Shown: positions 16,956 to 25,282 of the stretch, in pieces
How positions within the stretch are numbered: position 1 is the stretch's first letter
Layout of the letters: the number at the start of each line of letters is the position of its first letter
Assembly (NCBI GenBank): GCA_023445445.1
Contig: JAEXLD010000085.1
Span: 1-46,237 of the forward strand
Source of the DNA: Bacillota bacterium
Lineage (GTDB): Bacteria; Bacillota; Clostridia; Clostridiales; Clostridiaceae
Direction of reading: 5' to 3'
Length of the DNA: 46,237 bases
Made by a program: the position numbers and the translations under genes
The notes under the pieces: model-generated
Database searches by the model: none
The model's input: only the letters and a program-made list of their open reading frames with translations
What the model was told of the DNA's origin: nothing

Positions 16956-17825
16956 TTAATTATATAAAAACTCATCAATAAGCAATTCTGTTTCAGCAAG
17001 ACTCCATTTCCTATCTAATAAATTTTCACCCTTCTTTAGTATTGGGTGTACTTCATGGTAGCTTTCCTTTGTGGTATCCTTATAAATTATTCCTATAGGT
17101 ATGCCCCCATCTCCAAATTCTTCTGCCTTTTTTAAAGCTTCGTATTTATTGCTTGGATCATAACTGTTATCTAATTTATAAATTCTATCCTTATACCATT
17201 TAAAAGTATTTACTTTATTAAAGACTACACAAGGTTGCATTATATCCACTAAAGCATACCCATTATGATTCATTGCTTCTTTAATCATTGATTTAAGATG
17301 TTCCTTATCTGCTGAAAAACTTCTTGCAACAAAGGTAGCTCCTGCACTTATTGCAATTGCTAAGGGATTCATTGCTTCCATATATACACCTTCAAATTGC
17401 ATTGAGGTAACTTGCCCTTTTCCTGTAGTTGGGGAACCTTGCCCCTTTGTTAATCCATAAATTTGGTTATCATGAACTAAGTGAACCATATCTACATTTC
17501 TTCTAATACAGTGTAAAAAGTGATTTCCTCCTTCTCCATAGGAATCCCCATCCCCACTAGTTACTATGACCTTTAAATCTTTATTAACCATTTTTATTGC
17601 CTGTGCTGGTGGAAGTGCTCTTCCATGAAGTCCATTAAATCCATTGGCCTTAATATAATGTGGAGTTTTAGCTGCTTGCCCTATTCCAGATACTAATACT
17701 AAATTTTCAGGCCTTAGACTTAATTCTGCTAGTGCTTCTTTTAGTGCCATTAAAATCCCAAAGTTCCCACAACCTGGGCACCATGCAATTTCATCATTAC
17801 TATTAAAAATATTTAAGTCTAACAT
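16956..17825 (-). CDS. korB: 2-oxoacid:ferredoxin oxidoreductase, beta subunit
   Basis: Thiamine diphosphate-binding subunit of a CoA-acylating 2-oxoacid:ferredoxin oxidoreductase (2-oxoglutarate or branched-chain type). WCPGCGNFGI near the N-terminus and the ThDP/Mg motif GDGDSYGEGGNHFLHCIRRNVD are conserved, followed by IYGLTKGQGSPTT. 289 residues is the usual length. Its ATG overlaps the korA stop as TAATG, so translation is coupled. No separate ferredoxin (delta) subunit is seen, so it probably uses a free ferredoxin. The exact 2-oxoacid is not determined. Confidence 0.9.
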   Translation of the reverse strand: MLDLNIFNSNDEIAWCPGCGNFGILMALKEALAELSLRPENLVLVSGIGQAAKTPHYIKANGFNGLHGRALPPAQAIKMVNKDLKVIVTSGDGDSYGEGGNHFLHCIRRNVDMVHLVHDNQIYGLTKGQGSPTTGKGQVTSMQFEGVYMEAMNPLAIAISAGATFVARSFSADKEHLKSMIKEAMNHNGYALVDIMQPCVVFNKVNTFKWYKDRIYKLDNSYDPSNKYEALKKAEEFGDGGIPIGIIYKDTTKESYHEVHPILKKGENLLDRKWSLAETELLIDEFLYN

Positions 17826-19504
17826 TAAAACTCCTCCCCTCTAAGTTTTTCAACTATTTCATTACCTGTTATTTGTCTACCATCATACTTTAATATGCTA
17901 CTGCTCATTATTATTCCTGTTTCTTGAGTTATAAGCTTACCTAATTGTCCTATATAATTTTGTTCAACATTTATTATTTTCTTTGCTTTATTAGCATATA
18001 TCCTTAAATTTTTCTCTGGTAGTGGATAAATATCTCCAAAGCTTAAGGCACCAATTTTTTTCCCTTCAATATTTAACTCTTCTACAGCATCTTTTAACGC
18101 ACCATAGGTTGAGCCAAAGCCTACTAATAAAATTTCTAAATCTTTATTACCTATAAATTCTGGTTCTTCCATTTCCTCTTTAATTAATTGAAGTTTTTTC
18201 ATTCTTTTTTCCATTTGTGCCTTCCTTACATTTGAAGCTTCAGTAATATGTGCTTCTTCTGTATGCTCATCACTATCCACTAATACAGTTTGACCTTTTG
18301 AATTTCCTGGTATCATTCTTGGTGAGACACCATTTTCAGTAATTTTATATCTCTTATATTCTTCTCCTTCTTGTAACTCTTCACCATTATATATATATTT
18401 TTCTATCTTCACATTACTTAAATCATATTTAGGAATAGTTACATTAGCATCTGCTAAATATTGATCTGTTAATATAATCACTAAGGTTTGATATTTATCA
18501 GCCAAATTTAAGGCTTTTACAGTTTTATAAAATCCATCTTCTGCATTTCTTATACTTATTATAGCTCTAGGAAACTCTCCTTGTGCAGCAGTTAATAAAA
18601 AGCTTAAATCACTTTGTTCTGTTCTTGTTGGTAATCCTGTTGCTGGTCCTGGTCTTTGAGAATCTACAACTACAACTGGGGTTTCAGTTATAGCTGCAAG
18701 TCCAAAGGCTTCTACCATAAGGGAAACTCCTCCTCCTGAACTTCCAGTCATAGCCCTTGCCCCAGCATATGATGCCCCTATAGCAAAATTTATAGCAGCA
18801 ATTTCATCTTCAGCTTGATCTACAACAATTCCTGTTTTTGTTTGAGTTTTAGCCAAATAAGTCATAATACTTGTTGCTGGTGTCATAGGATAAGCTGAAT
18901 AAAAGTCTAATCCTCCAGCAATTGCGCCTAAGGCTATTGCATTGTTTCCATTAATTAAAATATTATTGGATAAATCTTCTCCCTGAAGTGTATACTTTGA
19001 ATCAATTAATTCATAGCCTAGCTTAACAGCTTTAATATTCTTATTAATTATTTCCTCTGACAACTTGCTATTAAAATATTTTTCTATGCCTTCTATTTTC
19101 AAAGAAAAATATTTCAGTATCACCCCAGCTGCAACTGAAGTAAAAGCTTTTGATAGACTAAGACTCTTTGCTAATTCTAATAAGGGTAATCTTAATATTT
19201 TTTCATCTTCAACCTTAATACCCTTATCAGCTATAATAACTCCATCTTTTTTAAGCCTTTCTTTATGATATAAAACAGTATTCTCATCTAATGCAAGTAT
19301 TAAATCTAAATTATCCTTATGAGCAAATACTCTATTTTCTCCAAATCTAATTTGTATAAAGTTATGTCCTCCCCTTACTCTTGACATATAGTCCTTGTTT
19401 GAAAATAAATAAAAGCCTGACTTTTTAATAACTTTTTCTAAAAAATCACTTATTGTATCAAGACCTTGTCCCGCACTTCCTCCAATTAATATATTGTACT
19501 CCAT
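17825..19504 (-). CDS. korA: 2-oxoacid:ferredoxin oxidoreductase, fused gamma-alpha subunit
   Basis: 559 residues combining the gamma domain (about 1-180; ILIGGSAGQGLDTISDFLEKVI, SRVRGGHNFIQIRFGE) with the alpha domain (about 185-559; NGNNAIALGAIAGGLDFYSAYPMTPATSIM, DEIAAINFAIGASYAGARAMTGSSGGG, PVVVVDSQRPGPATGLPTRTEQSDL). This gamma-alpha order is the KorA arrangement. Together with KorB it links 2-oxoacid decarboxylation to ferredoxin reduction or runs in reverse. GGAGGG precedes the ATG. It follows the spore-type hypothetical gene at 19542 by only 37 bases, so transcription from that unit may run into it. Confidence 0.92.
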   Translation of the reverse strand: MEYNILIGGSAGQGLDTISDFLEKVIKKSGFYLFSNKDYMSRVRGGHNFIQIRFGENRVFAHKDNLDLILALDENTVLYHKERLKKDGVIIADKGIKVEDEKILRLPLLELAKSLSLSKAFTSVAAGVILKYFSLKIEGIEKYFNSKLSEEIINKNIKAVKLGYELIDSKYTLQGEDLSNNILINGNNAIALGAIAGGLDFYSAYPMTPATSIMTYLAKTQTKTGIVVDQAEDEIAAINFAIGASYAGARAMTGSSGGGVSLMVEAFGLAAITETPVVVVDSQRPGPATGLPTRTEQSDLSFLLTAAQGEFPRAIISIRNAEDGFYKTVKALNLADKYQTLVIILTDQYLADANVTIPKYDLSNVKIEKYIYNGEELQEGEEYKRYKITENGVSPRMIPGNSKGQTVLVDSDEHTEEAHITEASNVRKAQMEKRMKKLQLIKEEMEEPEFIGNKDLEILLVGFGSTYGALKDAVEELNIEGKKIGALSFGDIYPLPEKNLRIYANKAKKIINVEQNYIGQLGKLITQETGIIMSSSILKYDGRQITGNEIVEKLRGEEF

Positions 19505-19541
19505 TTAATTCCCTCCTTTTATATTTACTTATACTAAAAGA

Positions 19542-20606
19542 TTAATTTTTTAATTGCAGTACATCTTTTTCCTCTTTAGGTCTATAGGTTATTTCCTTAT
19601 GGTCTATATTAAAAGAGCATTTGTTTTTTAATTTTTCTTCTAAAAACAAAGTAATATCTTCAAAGGTTTCACTTACATATATCTCTTTAATTTCTTTATT
19701 ATCAACAAATTCTATTTTCTTAGTACTCTTTTCTATATTATCTATATAATTTAATGCACTAGAAAAACTTTCTCCAAAATCTAGAGAATAGCAGCCGTAA
19801 AGATTATTCTTACTTATCCAAAGTAAGTAAATAACCTTTTTAACTTCAATAATTAAACAAGATGATAAGTTCTCATCTTCACATATAATAAATTCTCTTT
19901 GTTTATACTGATTTTTTTCTAAAGAGTTATATTTGTATATTAATGATTTTTTCCCTTCTTCATTAGTGATAAATAGAGAATGAATCTTTGTATCAATTAA
20001 AGAAAATGATACATCTATATATGGATGGTTAGAAATGAAAATAATTTTATTATTATCCCACCTTTTATTCTTTAAGTTATATGTTTTAAAAATTATTTTG
20101 AACATATTAAAAGAAGTGCTAAGTATTATTAATGATATATTTTCTTTGTCATATAAAATCTTATAATTTATATCTATATCATTTTTTTCTTTATAAATTA
20201 TTGTACTTTGAGAATTAATATTATTACGGAAATACAATGTAGTAGGGTCACTTTCTAAAATGTAAAAGATAAAAGAATTATCTGTTAATGAAGTAGCTTT
20301 AATATTAATTGGAGTGATAAAATTATTCTTAGTATAAAAAATAGTACTGTATTTTATATTTCCTTCATGTAAAACACATAAAATAATATTGCCTATTAAG
20401 TCTTGATATATCAAGTTAATATTTTCATTAGTATCTTCAAATATATAAAAATATTTAAGACATCCCCTTGCTATGACTTTCTTTTTAATTATTTTGTTAT
20501 CAATAATATCTTCACAAATAATACCTATTTTTTCTTTATGATAAAACTTTAATAATTTTTTATCTTTAGTTCTTAATAAAAAATCATTACATTCCTTACT
20601 TTTCAT
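19542..20606 (-). CDS. Unknown protein, probable beta-propeller (spore-surface candidate)
   Basis: 354 residues, no signal peptide, no transmembrane segment, rich in Ile, Asn, Lys and Tyr. It has about six beta-type repeats of a hydrophobic strand, turn with Asn/Asp-Gly, second strand: INLIYQDLIGNIILCVL, SFIFYILESDPTTLYF, ISLIILSTSFNMFKIIF, IHSLFITNEEGKKSLIYKYN, VIYLLWISKNNLYGCYSLDFGESFS. The same strand pattern is found in the N-terminal half of the protein at 22434, so the two are likely related propellers. The start codon is one base after the stop of the YncE-like gene, showing tight coupling. I do not recognise a named family. The function as a spore or surface structural protein is inferred from the locus. 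Confidence 0.7.
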   Translation of the reverse strand: MKSKECNDFLLRTKDKKLLKFYHKEKIGIICEDIIDNKIIKKKVIARGCLKYFYIFEDTNENINLIYQDLIGNIILCVLHEGNIKYSTIFYTKNNFITPINIKATSLTDNSFIFYILESDPTTLYFRNNINSQSTIIYKEKNDIDINYKILYDKENISLIILSTSFNMFKIIFKTYNLKNKRWDNNKIIFISNHPYIDVSFSLIDTKIHSLFITNEEGKKSLIYKYNSLEKNQYKQREFIICEDENLSSCLIIEVKKVIYLLWISKNNLYGCYSLDFGESFSSALNYIDNIEKSTKKIEFVDNKEIKEIYVSETFEDITLFLEEKLKNKCSFNIDHKEITYRPKEEKDVLQLKN

Positions 20607-20607
20607 C

Positions 20608-22074
20608 TTATATCTCCCTTAAATTATTATTTATTCCTTCAGAAGGTATAAAAATAAGTTCTTCTTTTATAACATAAGTTGAAATAATAGAACTAACATC
20701 AAATATGATGAAATTATCCTTTATATACGGAAAGGACATAATTTTACTGGAGGATTTGATTATAAAATCTAAATCATCCCTTTCATCATTTAATATATAT
20801 AAAATAGCCTTTTGCTTTCCTCTTAAATTTCCTTTAATATTTAATATTTCTTTGTTAGAATCAATGGATTTTATATAATAGGGAATTATAAATTCAAAAT
20901 TTAGTATTATATAATTTTCCTTATCCCTTATAAACTCTTTATTTTTACTTTCTTCAATGATTTTACAATTTTCAAACCTTATTTCTTCTATAGTTATCTT
21001 ATCTTCATTAACTAACTCAACCTTTTCTTGCTGAAAAATTATTTTTTCTTTATAAGTAGATAATACCTTGTTTGCCAAGATTACTTCTCCCTTTTTATCT
21101 TCAGAATTAGGCTTTATATTACTTAATATATCTTCATTTTTATAGAGTTCCTTTTCAATTGCTACTATATCATAAGGGTTTGAATCCTTATCTTTGAATA
21201 TTAATGTATTTAGTATTTTTTTATTATATATATCAATTAAATCTAATGCGCCTCTACCATCCTTTTCCCTACTAGTTGCTAAAAGTAAATTATTACTCTT
21301 TAAAACTCTAGTTTTTTGGGGATTACTTAGAGAAGTCATTAAGTTGCCTATCACACTGTTTTTAAATGTATCTATAATTTCCACTCTATTAAGGCCTGAA
21401 TTTACAACATACACTAATCCTAACTTTTCTTCAACGGCGGTTATATCAGATCCTTTAGGAAAACTGATATGTGAGACTTCATCAGATTTCACATCAATTA
21501 ATACTAAATTACCATTAAGTCCTAGTTTGCTTATACCTTTGTTTCCTATATATATAAATCTCTCTTCTTCTCCAATGCAAAAACAATTTGGATTCTCACC
21601 TATATTTTTATAAATTTTTATAAGTCTTAGTGATACAGTATCATAAATTTTTATTTCATTTTGAAAAATATCTAAAATAAAAAGTTTACTTCCATCTTTA
21701 TTTATTCCAATACTATTTACTGCAATAAATCCACTTATTTTATCAATTATCCTATTTTCTTTTAATCCATATATGTATACTTCTTCTGTATTTGAAACAT
21801 AAATTTTTTCAGAGATGGAATCCACTTTTATATGACCATTGTTTGGAATGTGTAAGTTTTTTATCTCTTTTGTTACACTATCAATAATAGTAACCTTATC
21901 ATTCCTATCTGTGGCAATATAAATATTATTTTTATTATCTAAGGATATTTCAAAGGGTCTTGGACCAACTTTAATTTCATCTATAATACTTAAGTCTTCA
22001 CCATTAATTATAGAAATCTTATTAGTTCCTAAATTAGATATATAAAAAATACTTTTACTTATTTCATTAACCAT
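20608..22074 (-). CDS. YncE-like beta-propeller protein with C-terminal beta domain
   Basis: 488 residues, no signal peptide. Residues ~8-300 form a seven-bladed YncE/40-residue-repeat type propeller: ISNLGTNKISIINGEDLSIIDEIKVGPRPFEISLDNKNNIYIATDRNDKVTIIDS and similar blades with the V/I-G-x-x-P-x-x-I spacing. After a linker, residues ~325-488 form a separate beta-rich domain (FENCKIIEE, IILNFEFIIPYYIKSID, GKQKAILYIL, NFIIFDVSSIISTYVIKEELIFIPSEG). The order of its segments resembles the paralogues at 24392 and 29112. GGAGGGG precedes the ATG. It lies between the DUF3343 gene (17 bases) and the propeller gene (1 base) in one operon. Likely a structural or adhesive role; no catalytic motif seen. 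Confidence 0.78.
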   Translation of the reverse strand: MVNEISKSIFYISNLGTNKISIINGEDLSIIDEIKVGPRPFEISLDNKNNIYIATDRNDKVTIIDSVTKEIKNLHIPNNGHIKVDSISEKIYVSNTEEVYIYGLKENRIIDKISGFIAVNSIGINKDGSKLFILDIFQNEIKIYDTVSLRLIKIYKNIGENPNCFCIGEEERFIYIGNKGISKLGLNGNLVLIDVKSDEVSHISFPKGSDITAVEEKLGLVYVVNSGLNRVEIIDTFKNSVIGNLMTSLSNPQKTRVLKSNNLLLATSREKDGRGALDLIDIYNKKILNTLIFKDKDSNPYDIVAIEKELYKNEDILSNIKPNSEDKKGEVILANKVLSTYKEKIIFQQEKVELVNEDKITIEEIRFENCKIIEESKNKEFIRDKENYIILNFEFIIPYYIKSIDSNKEILNIKGNLRGKQKAILYILNDERDDLDFIIKSSSKIMSFPYIKDNFIIFDVSSIISTYVIKEELIFIPSEGINNNLREI

Positions 22075-22091
22075 GGATTCCCCCCTCCTTA

Positions 22092-22361
22092 CTATTCTAT
22101 TAACTCATACTCCTCTTCTTTACCCTTCTTTATAATTTTAAACACAGCTGTTGGATAAATATTATTTCTATCAAGTTCCACCTTAATGATTTCTCTGTCC
22201 TCTTCTTTAATCTTTAAAGCCTGGGTACAGCTTATATTTACTTTATTTGGAGCTGTTACTAATTTAGTTTTTATATTTTTAAGCCTTAATCTATCATAAA
22301 TATAAAGTGCTCTGTAATGTGAAGTAAACACAATTATATAGTCATATTCATCTACTTTCAT
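22092..22361 (-). CDS. DUF3343 (putative Se/S carrier-like) protein
   Basis: 89-residue protein: YDYIIVFTSHYRALYIYDRLRLKNIKTKLVTAPNKVNISCTQALKIKEED, then a beta strand and TAVFKII. This matches the DUF3343 layout (V-x-F-x-x-x-x-x-A-x-x-x-x-x-x-L, then P-x-x-x-x-x-S-C-x-x-x-L), with the invariant Cys at residue 45. The family is annotated as Se/S carrier-like and often sits with YedF, SelD or class V desulfurases; direct biochemical proof is limited. A TTG four codons earlier overlaps the ribosome site; GGAG is six bases from the ATG at 22359-22361, so I start there. First gene behind a sigma-K-like promoter and head of the propeller operon. Confidence 0.75.
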   Translation of the reverse strand: MKVDEYDYIIVFTSHYRALYIYDRLRLKNIKTKLVTAPNKVNISCTQALKIKEEDREIIKVELDRNNIYPTAVFKIIKKGKEEEYELIE

Positions 22362-22395
22362 ATTCTTCTCCAATTCCTTTTGTAATTTATATTTT

Positions 22396-22422
22396 TATTT
22401 TATGATATTATTTTTTATAAGT
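22396..22422 (-). promoter_or_regulatory. Sigma-K-like promoter of the DUF3343-propeller operon
   Basis: On the minus strand: AC (22421-22422), exactly 16 bases, CATAAAATA (22396-22404), a full match to AC-N16-CATANNNTA known for mother-cell sigma-K in Bacillus. It is 35 bases before the ATG. The same layout recurs before both paralogues at 24392 and 29870. Confidence 0.55.
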
Positions 22423-22433
22423 TCCCATCAAAG

Positions 22434-24176
22434 TTAATTCCTTTTTCTAAGAAGCTTCTCCATTACAGATTTATTTTTCTCTAGTTCAAGTTCTTCATTA
22501 ATTCTTTTATTTTCTTCTATTAATGAAGATAGTTCTTTCTTCATTAATAGGTTTTCTTCTAAAATTATTCTATTTTTATTTTCTAAAGTAATTTTTAAAT
22601 CAATTTCTTCTTGAATCCTTCTTTCACCTAGTATCAATTCTTGAGTTAAGCTACTTATTTCTTCTTTAAGTAAATTAATTTCATCTAAATAATCCTTTAT
22701 TTCATTTTCAAGACTTTCTTTATTTGGTAAATCTGCATTAATATTTTTTATTTCATTTTTTAAGAATTCAATTTCATCAAGATATAAATTTGTTACGTCT
22801 TTTAGTTTTTCTCTTTCTATAGTAACTGAATTAACTTCTTGAATTAATGACTCTATTCTATTATTTAATGAGTATATTTCTTCATTTAAATTTTCATTTT
22901 CCCCTTGTATTTTCTTTTGTAATTCCAAGAATATATTACTATTTTCTTCTGCTTTTCTTTTTTGCTCTAAGGTTCTAGCTAATTGTTGGCTATACTTTTC
23001 TATAGCCTGCTGATTTTTCTCTAATAATATATTTAAATGATATAACTTATCCTCTAACTCTTTATTTTCTTCTCTTACCTTAGATAATTCTGATTTTACT
23101 TTTTCTATATCTTCATTATTAAAATTATCTCTATTAGAACTCTTTGTGGTACTGATATATTCATTTCCTTCAGTTATTATTAAGTCTTTAGGATTATATA
23201 AATATATATCTAGTCCAGTTGTAGCATATATGATTTTGCCTTTTATACTTCCTTCTTTAACTTCACTTATATAAGCATTACATCTTTCTATTTTTATATT
23301 GTTATCTCTAATATATTTCTTTTCTTGTAACCACTTATCTCCACTAAAAACCGAATAATATATTTCATTATTTTCTATCCAGAAAGAACAGGTTTTATTC
23401 CAAATATTAGTTATTAAAGGTTCACTAATATTATTTTTCCCTTCATATACTCTAAAGTATTTAAACCTTCCTGTTGAATCAATAATTACATGATCTAAAA
23501 AGTAGTAGGAATTTTCCTTGGATTTATTTAAGACATGGATATTCTTTCTATCTAAATCCACATCAAAATATACTTCTTCTCCTTGAATTCCATAAAGTCT
23601 ATTTGAAGGTAGCCACTGTCTATTTTGATAAATTGAATAGTTTAAGGATAATTCATCCCCTTCATCAGATAAGTAAAACAAATAAATTTCATTTTTAGTA
23701 CTTACATTAATTAAATAGTATTCTTTTAAGGTTGATTTTAAAATTATATCTTGTAACTTATTAGTACTACTCTTATTACCATCCCATATGCAATGCATAA
23801 GTACTCCGTGATCACTACCATCATCACTAGCTAAGGAATAAAAGATATGCATATTGGTTCCGATAATTTTCATTTTAATACTTTCAATACTATAGTTAGT
23901 ATCTTCTATTTTATCTAAAACCTTTCCAACCCATTTTTTATCCTTCATAGTACAATATCTTAATTCACCCTTAGTATTTGAATATACTAAATGTATTCCT
24001 TCACTATCGTCTATAAATAATCCAAAGCCAGTTACCCTACTATCTATTAAATTTTCTTTTGTCCACTTGCCTTCTGTATACATAATTCTATAGTTTAACT
24101 CTTTATTGTCATTTACTGAAAATCTCCATAAATTATCTTTGTAGTCAACATATAGCCATGGATATAACCCTCTCAT
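22434..24176 (-). CDS. Propeller-plus-coiled-coil protein of unknown function (spore-surface candidate)
   Basis: 580 residues, no signal peptide. Residues 1-330 show repeated beta pairs ending in short turns (GIHLVYSNTKGELRYCTMKDKKWVG, MHIFYSLASDDGSDHGVLMHCIWDG, IYLFYLSDEGDELSLNYSIYQNRQWLP, SFWIENNEIYYSVFSGDKWLQE), resembling BNR or lectin-like propellers with Trp-containing blades. Residues ~360-578 form a long coiled coil with heptads (VKSELSKVREENKELEDKLYHLN...ELEKNKS) and a basic end (LLRKRN). A GTG start seven codons upstream is possible, but GGAG lies just before the ATG at 24174-24176. The long rod with a globular head suggests an extended structural or tethering protein. Divergent from the paralogue at 24392 and upstream of the DUF3343 operon. 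Confidence 0.75.
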   Translation of the reverse strand: MRGLYPWLYVDYKDNLWRFSVNDNKELNYRIMYTEGKWTKENLIDSRVTGFGLFIDDSEGIHLVYSNTKGELRYCTMKDKKWVGKVLDKIEDTNYSIESIKMKIIGTNMHIFYSLASDDGSDHGVLMHCIWDGNKSSTNKLQDIILKSTLKEYYLINVSTKNEIYLFYLSDEGDELSLNYSIYQNRQWLPSNRLYGIQGEEVYFDVDLDRKNIHVLNKSKENSYYFLDHVIIDSTGRFKYFRVYEGKNNISEPLITNIWNKTCSFWIENNEIYYSVFSGDKWLQEKKYIRDNNIKIERCNAYISEVKEGSIKGKIIYATTGLDIYLYNPKDLIITEGNEYISTTKSSNRDNFNNEDIEKVKSELSKVREENKELEDKLYHLNILLEKNQQAIEKYSQQLARTLEQKRKAEENSNIFLELQKKIQGENENLNEEIYSLNNRIESLIQEVNSVTIEREKLKDVTNLYLDEIEFLKNEIKNINADLPNKESLENEIKDYLDEINLLKEEISSLTQELILGERRIQEEIDLKITLENKNRIILEENLLMKKELSSLIEENKRINEELELEKNKSVMEKLLRKRN

Positions 24177-24314
24177 GCTCACCTCTCCTTTATACACAAA
24201 TACTCTATATTAAAAAACATATACATAAACCATCTATAAAAGTATATTTTTATTTATTTTACAATATGCAGTTTTTAACTATAAAAAACTTTCTTATATA
24301 TAATTTTTCCTATC

Positions 24315-24341
24315 ACCACTTCATTACTCTTTCATATCATG
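24315..24341 (+). promoter_or_regulatory. Sigma-K-like promoter of the paralogue at 24392
   Basis: AC (24315-24316), 16 bases, CATATCATG (24333-24341), 51 bases before the ATG. Only the last base departs from CATANNNTA, as in the sister promoter at 29927-29953. The rest of the gap to 24176 is AT-rich, with no gene seen. Confidence 0.5.
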
Positions 24342-24391
24342 TATTGTGAGTAGTTAAATGATAATTTAGTATTTTATAAAGGAGAGTCTAT

Positions 24392-25156
24392 ATGTCCATT
24401 AACTTTAAAAAATTTATGCCTCGTCCAGGACTAGTAAACAAACAAGGTCGCTTACCTGATCCTGCTGAATTAGTATGTATAGAAGTACCTAAGGTATTCG
24501 ATCAATGCTTAATTAAGAGATGCCTTGTATATTGTGATGGTCCAGATACAAACACTACTGATTGTGAATTAAGAAGTGACCCACTTGAAGCACCAAAAAG
24601 ATACATTTCCAGCAGAGACTTTAAGCTAACTTTAAACAATGTTGATAAAATTCCTTTGAAGAAACAACATGGATATAAAAAATTAATATTAAACTATACT
24701 ATTTCTTTCTATTCAGATTATCTTGATTGTGATGGAAAAACTAGAAGTGAATTTTATGAAATTAACAGGACTGATATCATAGGAAGATTTTATTGTCCAG
24801 ACTCAATATCACAAGCTACAACTACCCTTGGTGATGAAATTTGTGATAATAATTTAATTAAACTTGAAATGGTGGCAGAAGTATTACATGGTGAAATAGT
24901 TACAGATGATCACTCTGATGAATTCTTAGATATAACTTTAGGTTACTATATTGTAGTTAAATGCCAATTATTAGTTCAACTTTTAATACCAGCTTATGAT
25001 TATTGCCCAGTTCCAAGAGTTGCTTGTGAAGATGAACCAGAAGAAGATCCATGTGAAGTATTTGATAGAGCTCCAGTTCCTAAGTTCTATCCTGATCAAC
25101 ATTTAGATCCATTATTCCCAGAGAATGAAATTTGTGAGGAAGAACCATTAGATTAA
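24392..25156 (+). CDS. Candidate spore-surface protein with acidic Cys tail, paralogue B
   Basis: 254 residues, no signal peptide or membrane segment. Very similar over its whole length to the product of 29112-29870 (shared MSINFKKF, PRPGLVNKQGRLPDP, VPKVFDQCLIKRCLVY, EFYEINRTDIIGRFYCPDSI, LGYYIVVKCQLLVQLLIPAYDYCPVPR, DRAPVPKFYPDQ). Multiple Cys, a beta-rich middle and an acidic Pro/Glu/Cys C-terminus (EDEPEEDPCE) look like clostridial coat or exosporium proteins. The VFDQCLIKRCL opening recalls Cys-pair openings of DUF3794/SPOCS-like spore proteins, a weak comparison from memory. GGAG precedes the ATG. Expression probably occurs late in sporulation, judged by the promoter. Function otherwise unknown. 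Confidence 0.75.
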   Translation: MSINFKKFMPRPGLVNKQGRLPDPAELVCIEVPKVFDQCLIKRCLVYCDGPDTNTTDCELRSDPLEAPKRYISSRDFKLTLNNVDKIPLKKQHGYKKLILNYTISFYSDYLDCDGKTRSEFYEINRTDIIGRFYCPDSISQATTTLGDEICDNNLIKLEMVAEVLHGEIVTDDHSDEFLDITLGYYIVVKCQLLVQLLIPAYDYCPVPRVACEDEPEEDPCEVFDRAPVPKFYPDQHLDPLFPENEICEEEPLD

Positions 25157-25243
25157 TATTCTAAACTTTAATTCTACTTATGAGGTAGTGATTAGTCTAA
25201 TAAATTTTATACTTTTAGAAAAGTACTTAAATAGAAAATATAT

Positions 25244-25273
25244 AATGACCCACTATTAAAGTAGTAGGTCATT
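25244..25273. terminator. Bidirectional terminator between paralogue B and the flavin oxidase
   Basis: AATGACC-ACTA (25244-25255) against TAGT-GGTCATT (25262-25273) with one internal mismatch, then TTTTATTTTA on the plus strand. The two genes converge. Confidence 0.7.
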
Positions 25274-25282
25274 TTTATTTTA

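Noticed and set aside
21194..21613. 139-codon plus-strand frame opposite the YncE-like gene
   Set aside because: Antisense shadow; the minus-strand propeller repeats are clearly the coding ones.
24260..24268. Sigma-K-like CATATTGTA on the minus strand before the coiled-coil gene
   Set aside because: The -10 match is full but no AC lies 16-17 bases upstream and the leader would be long; not listed as a promoter.
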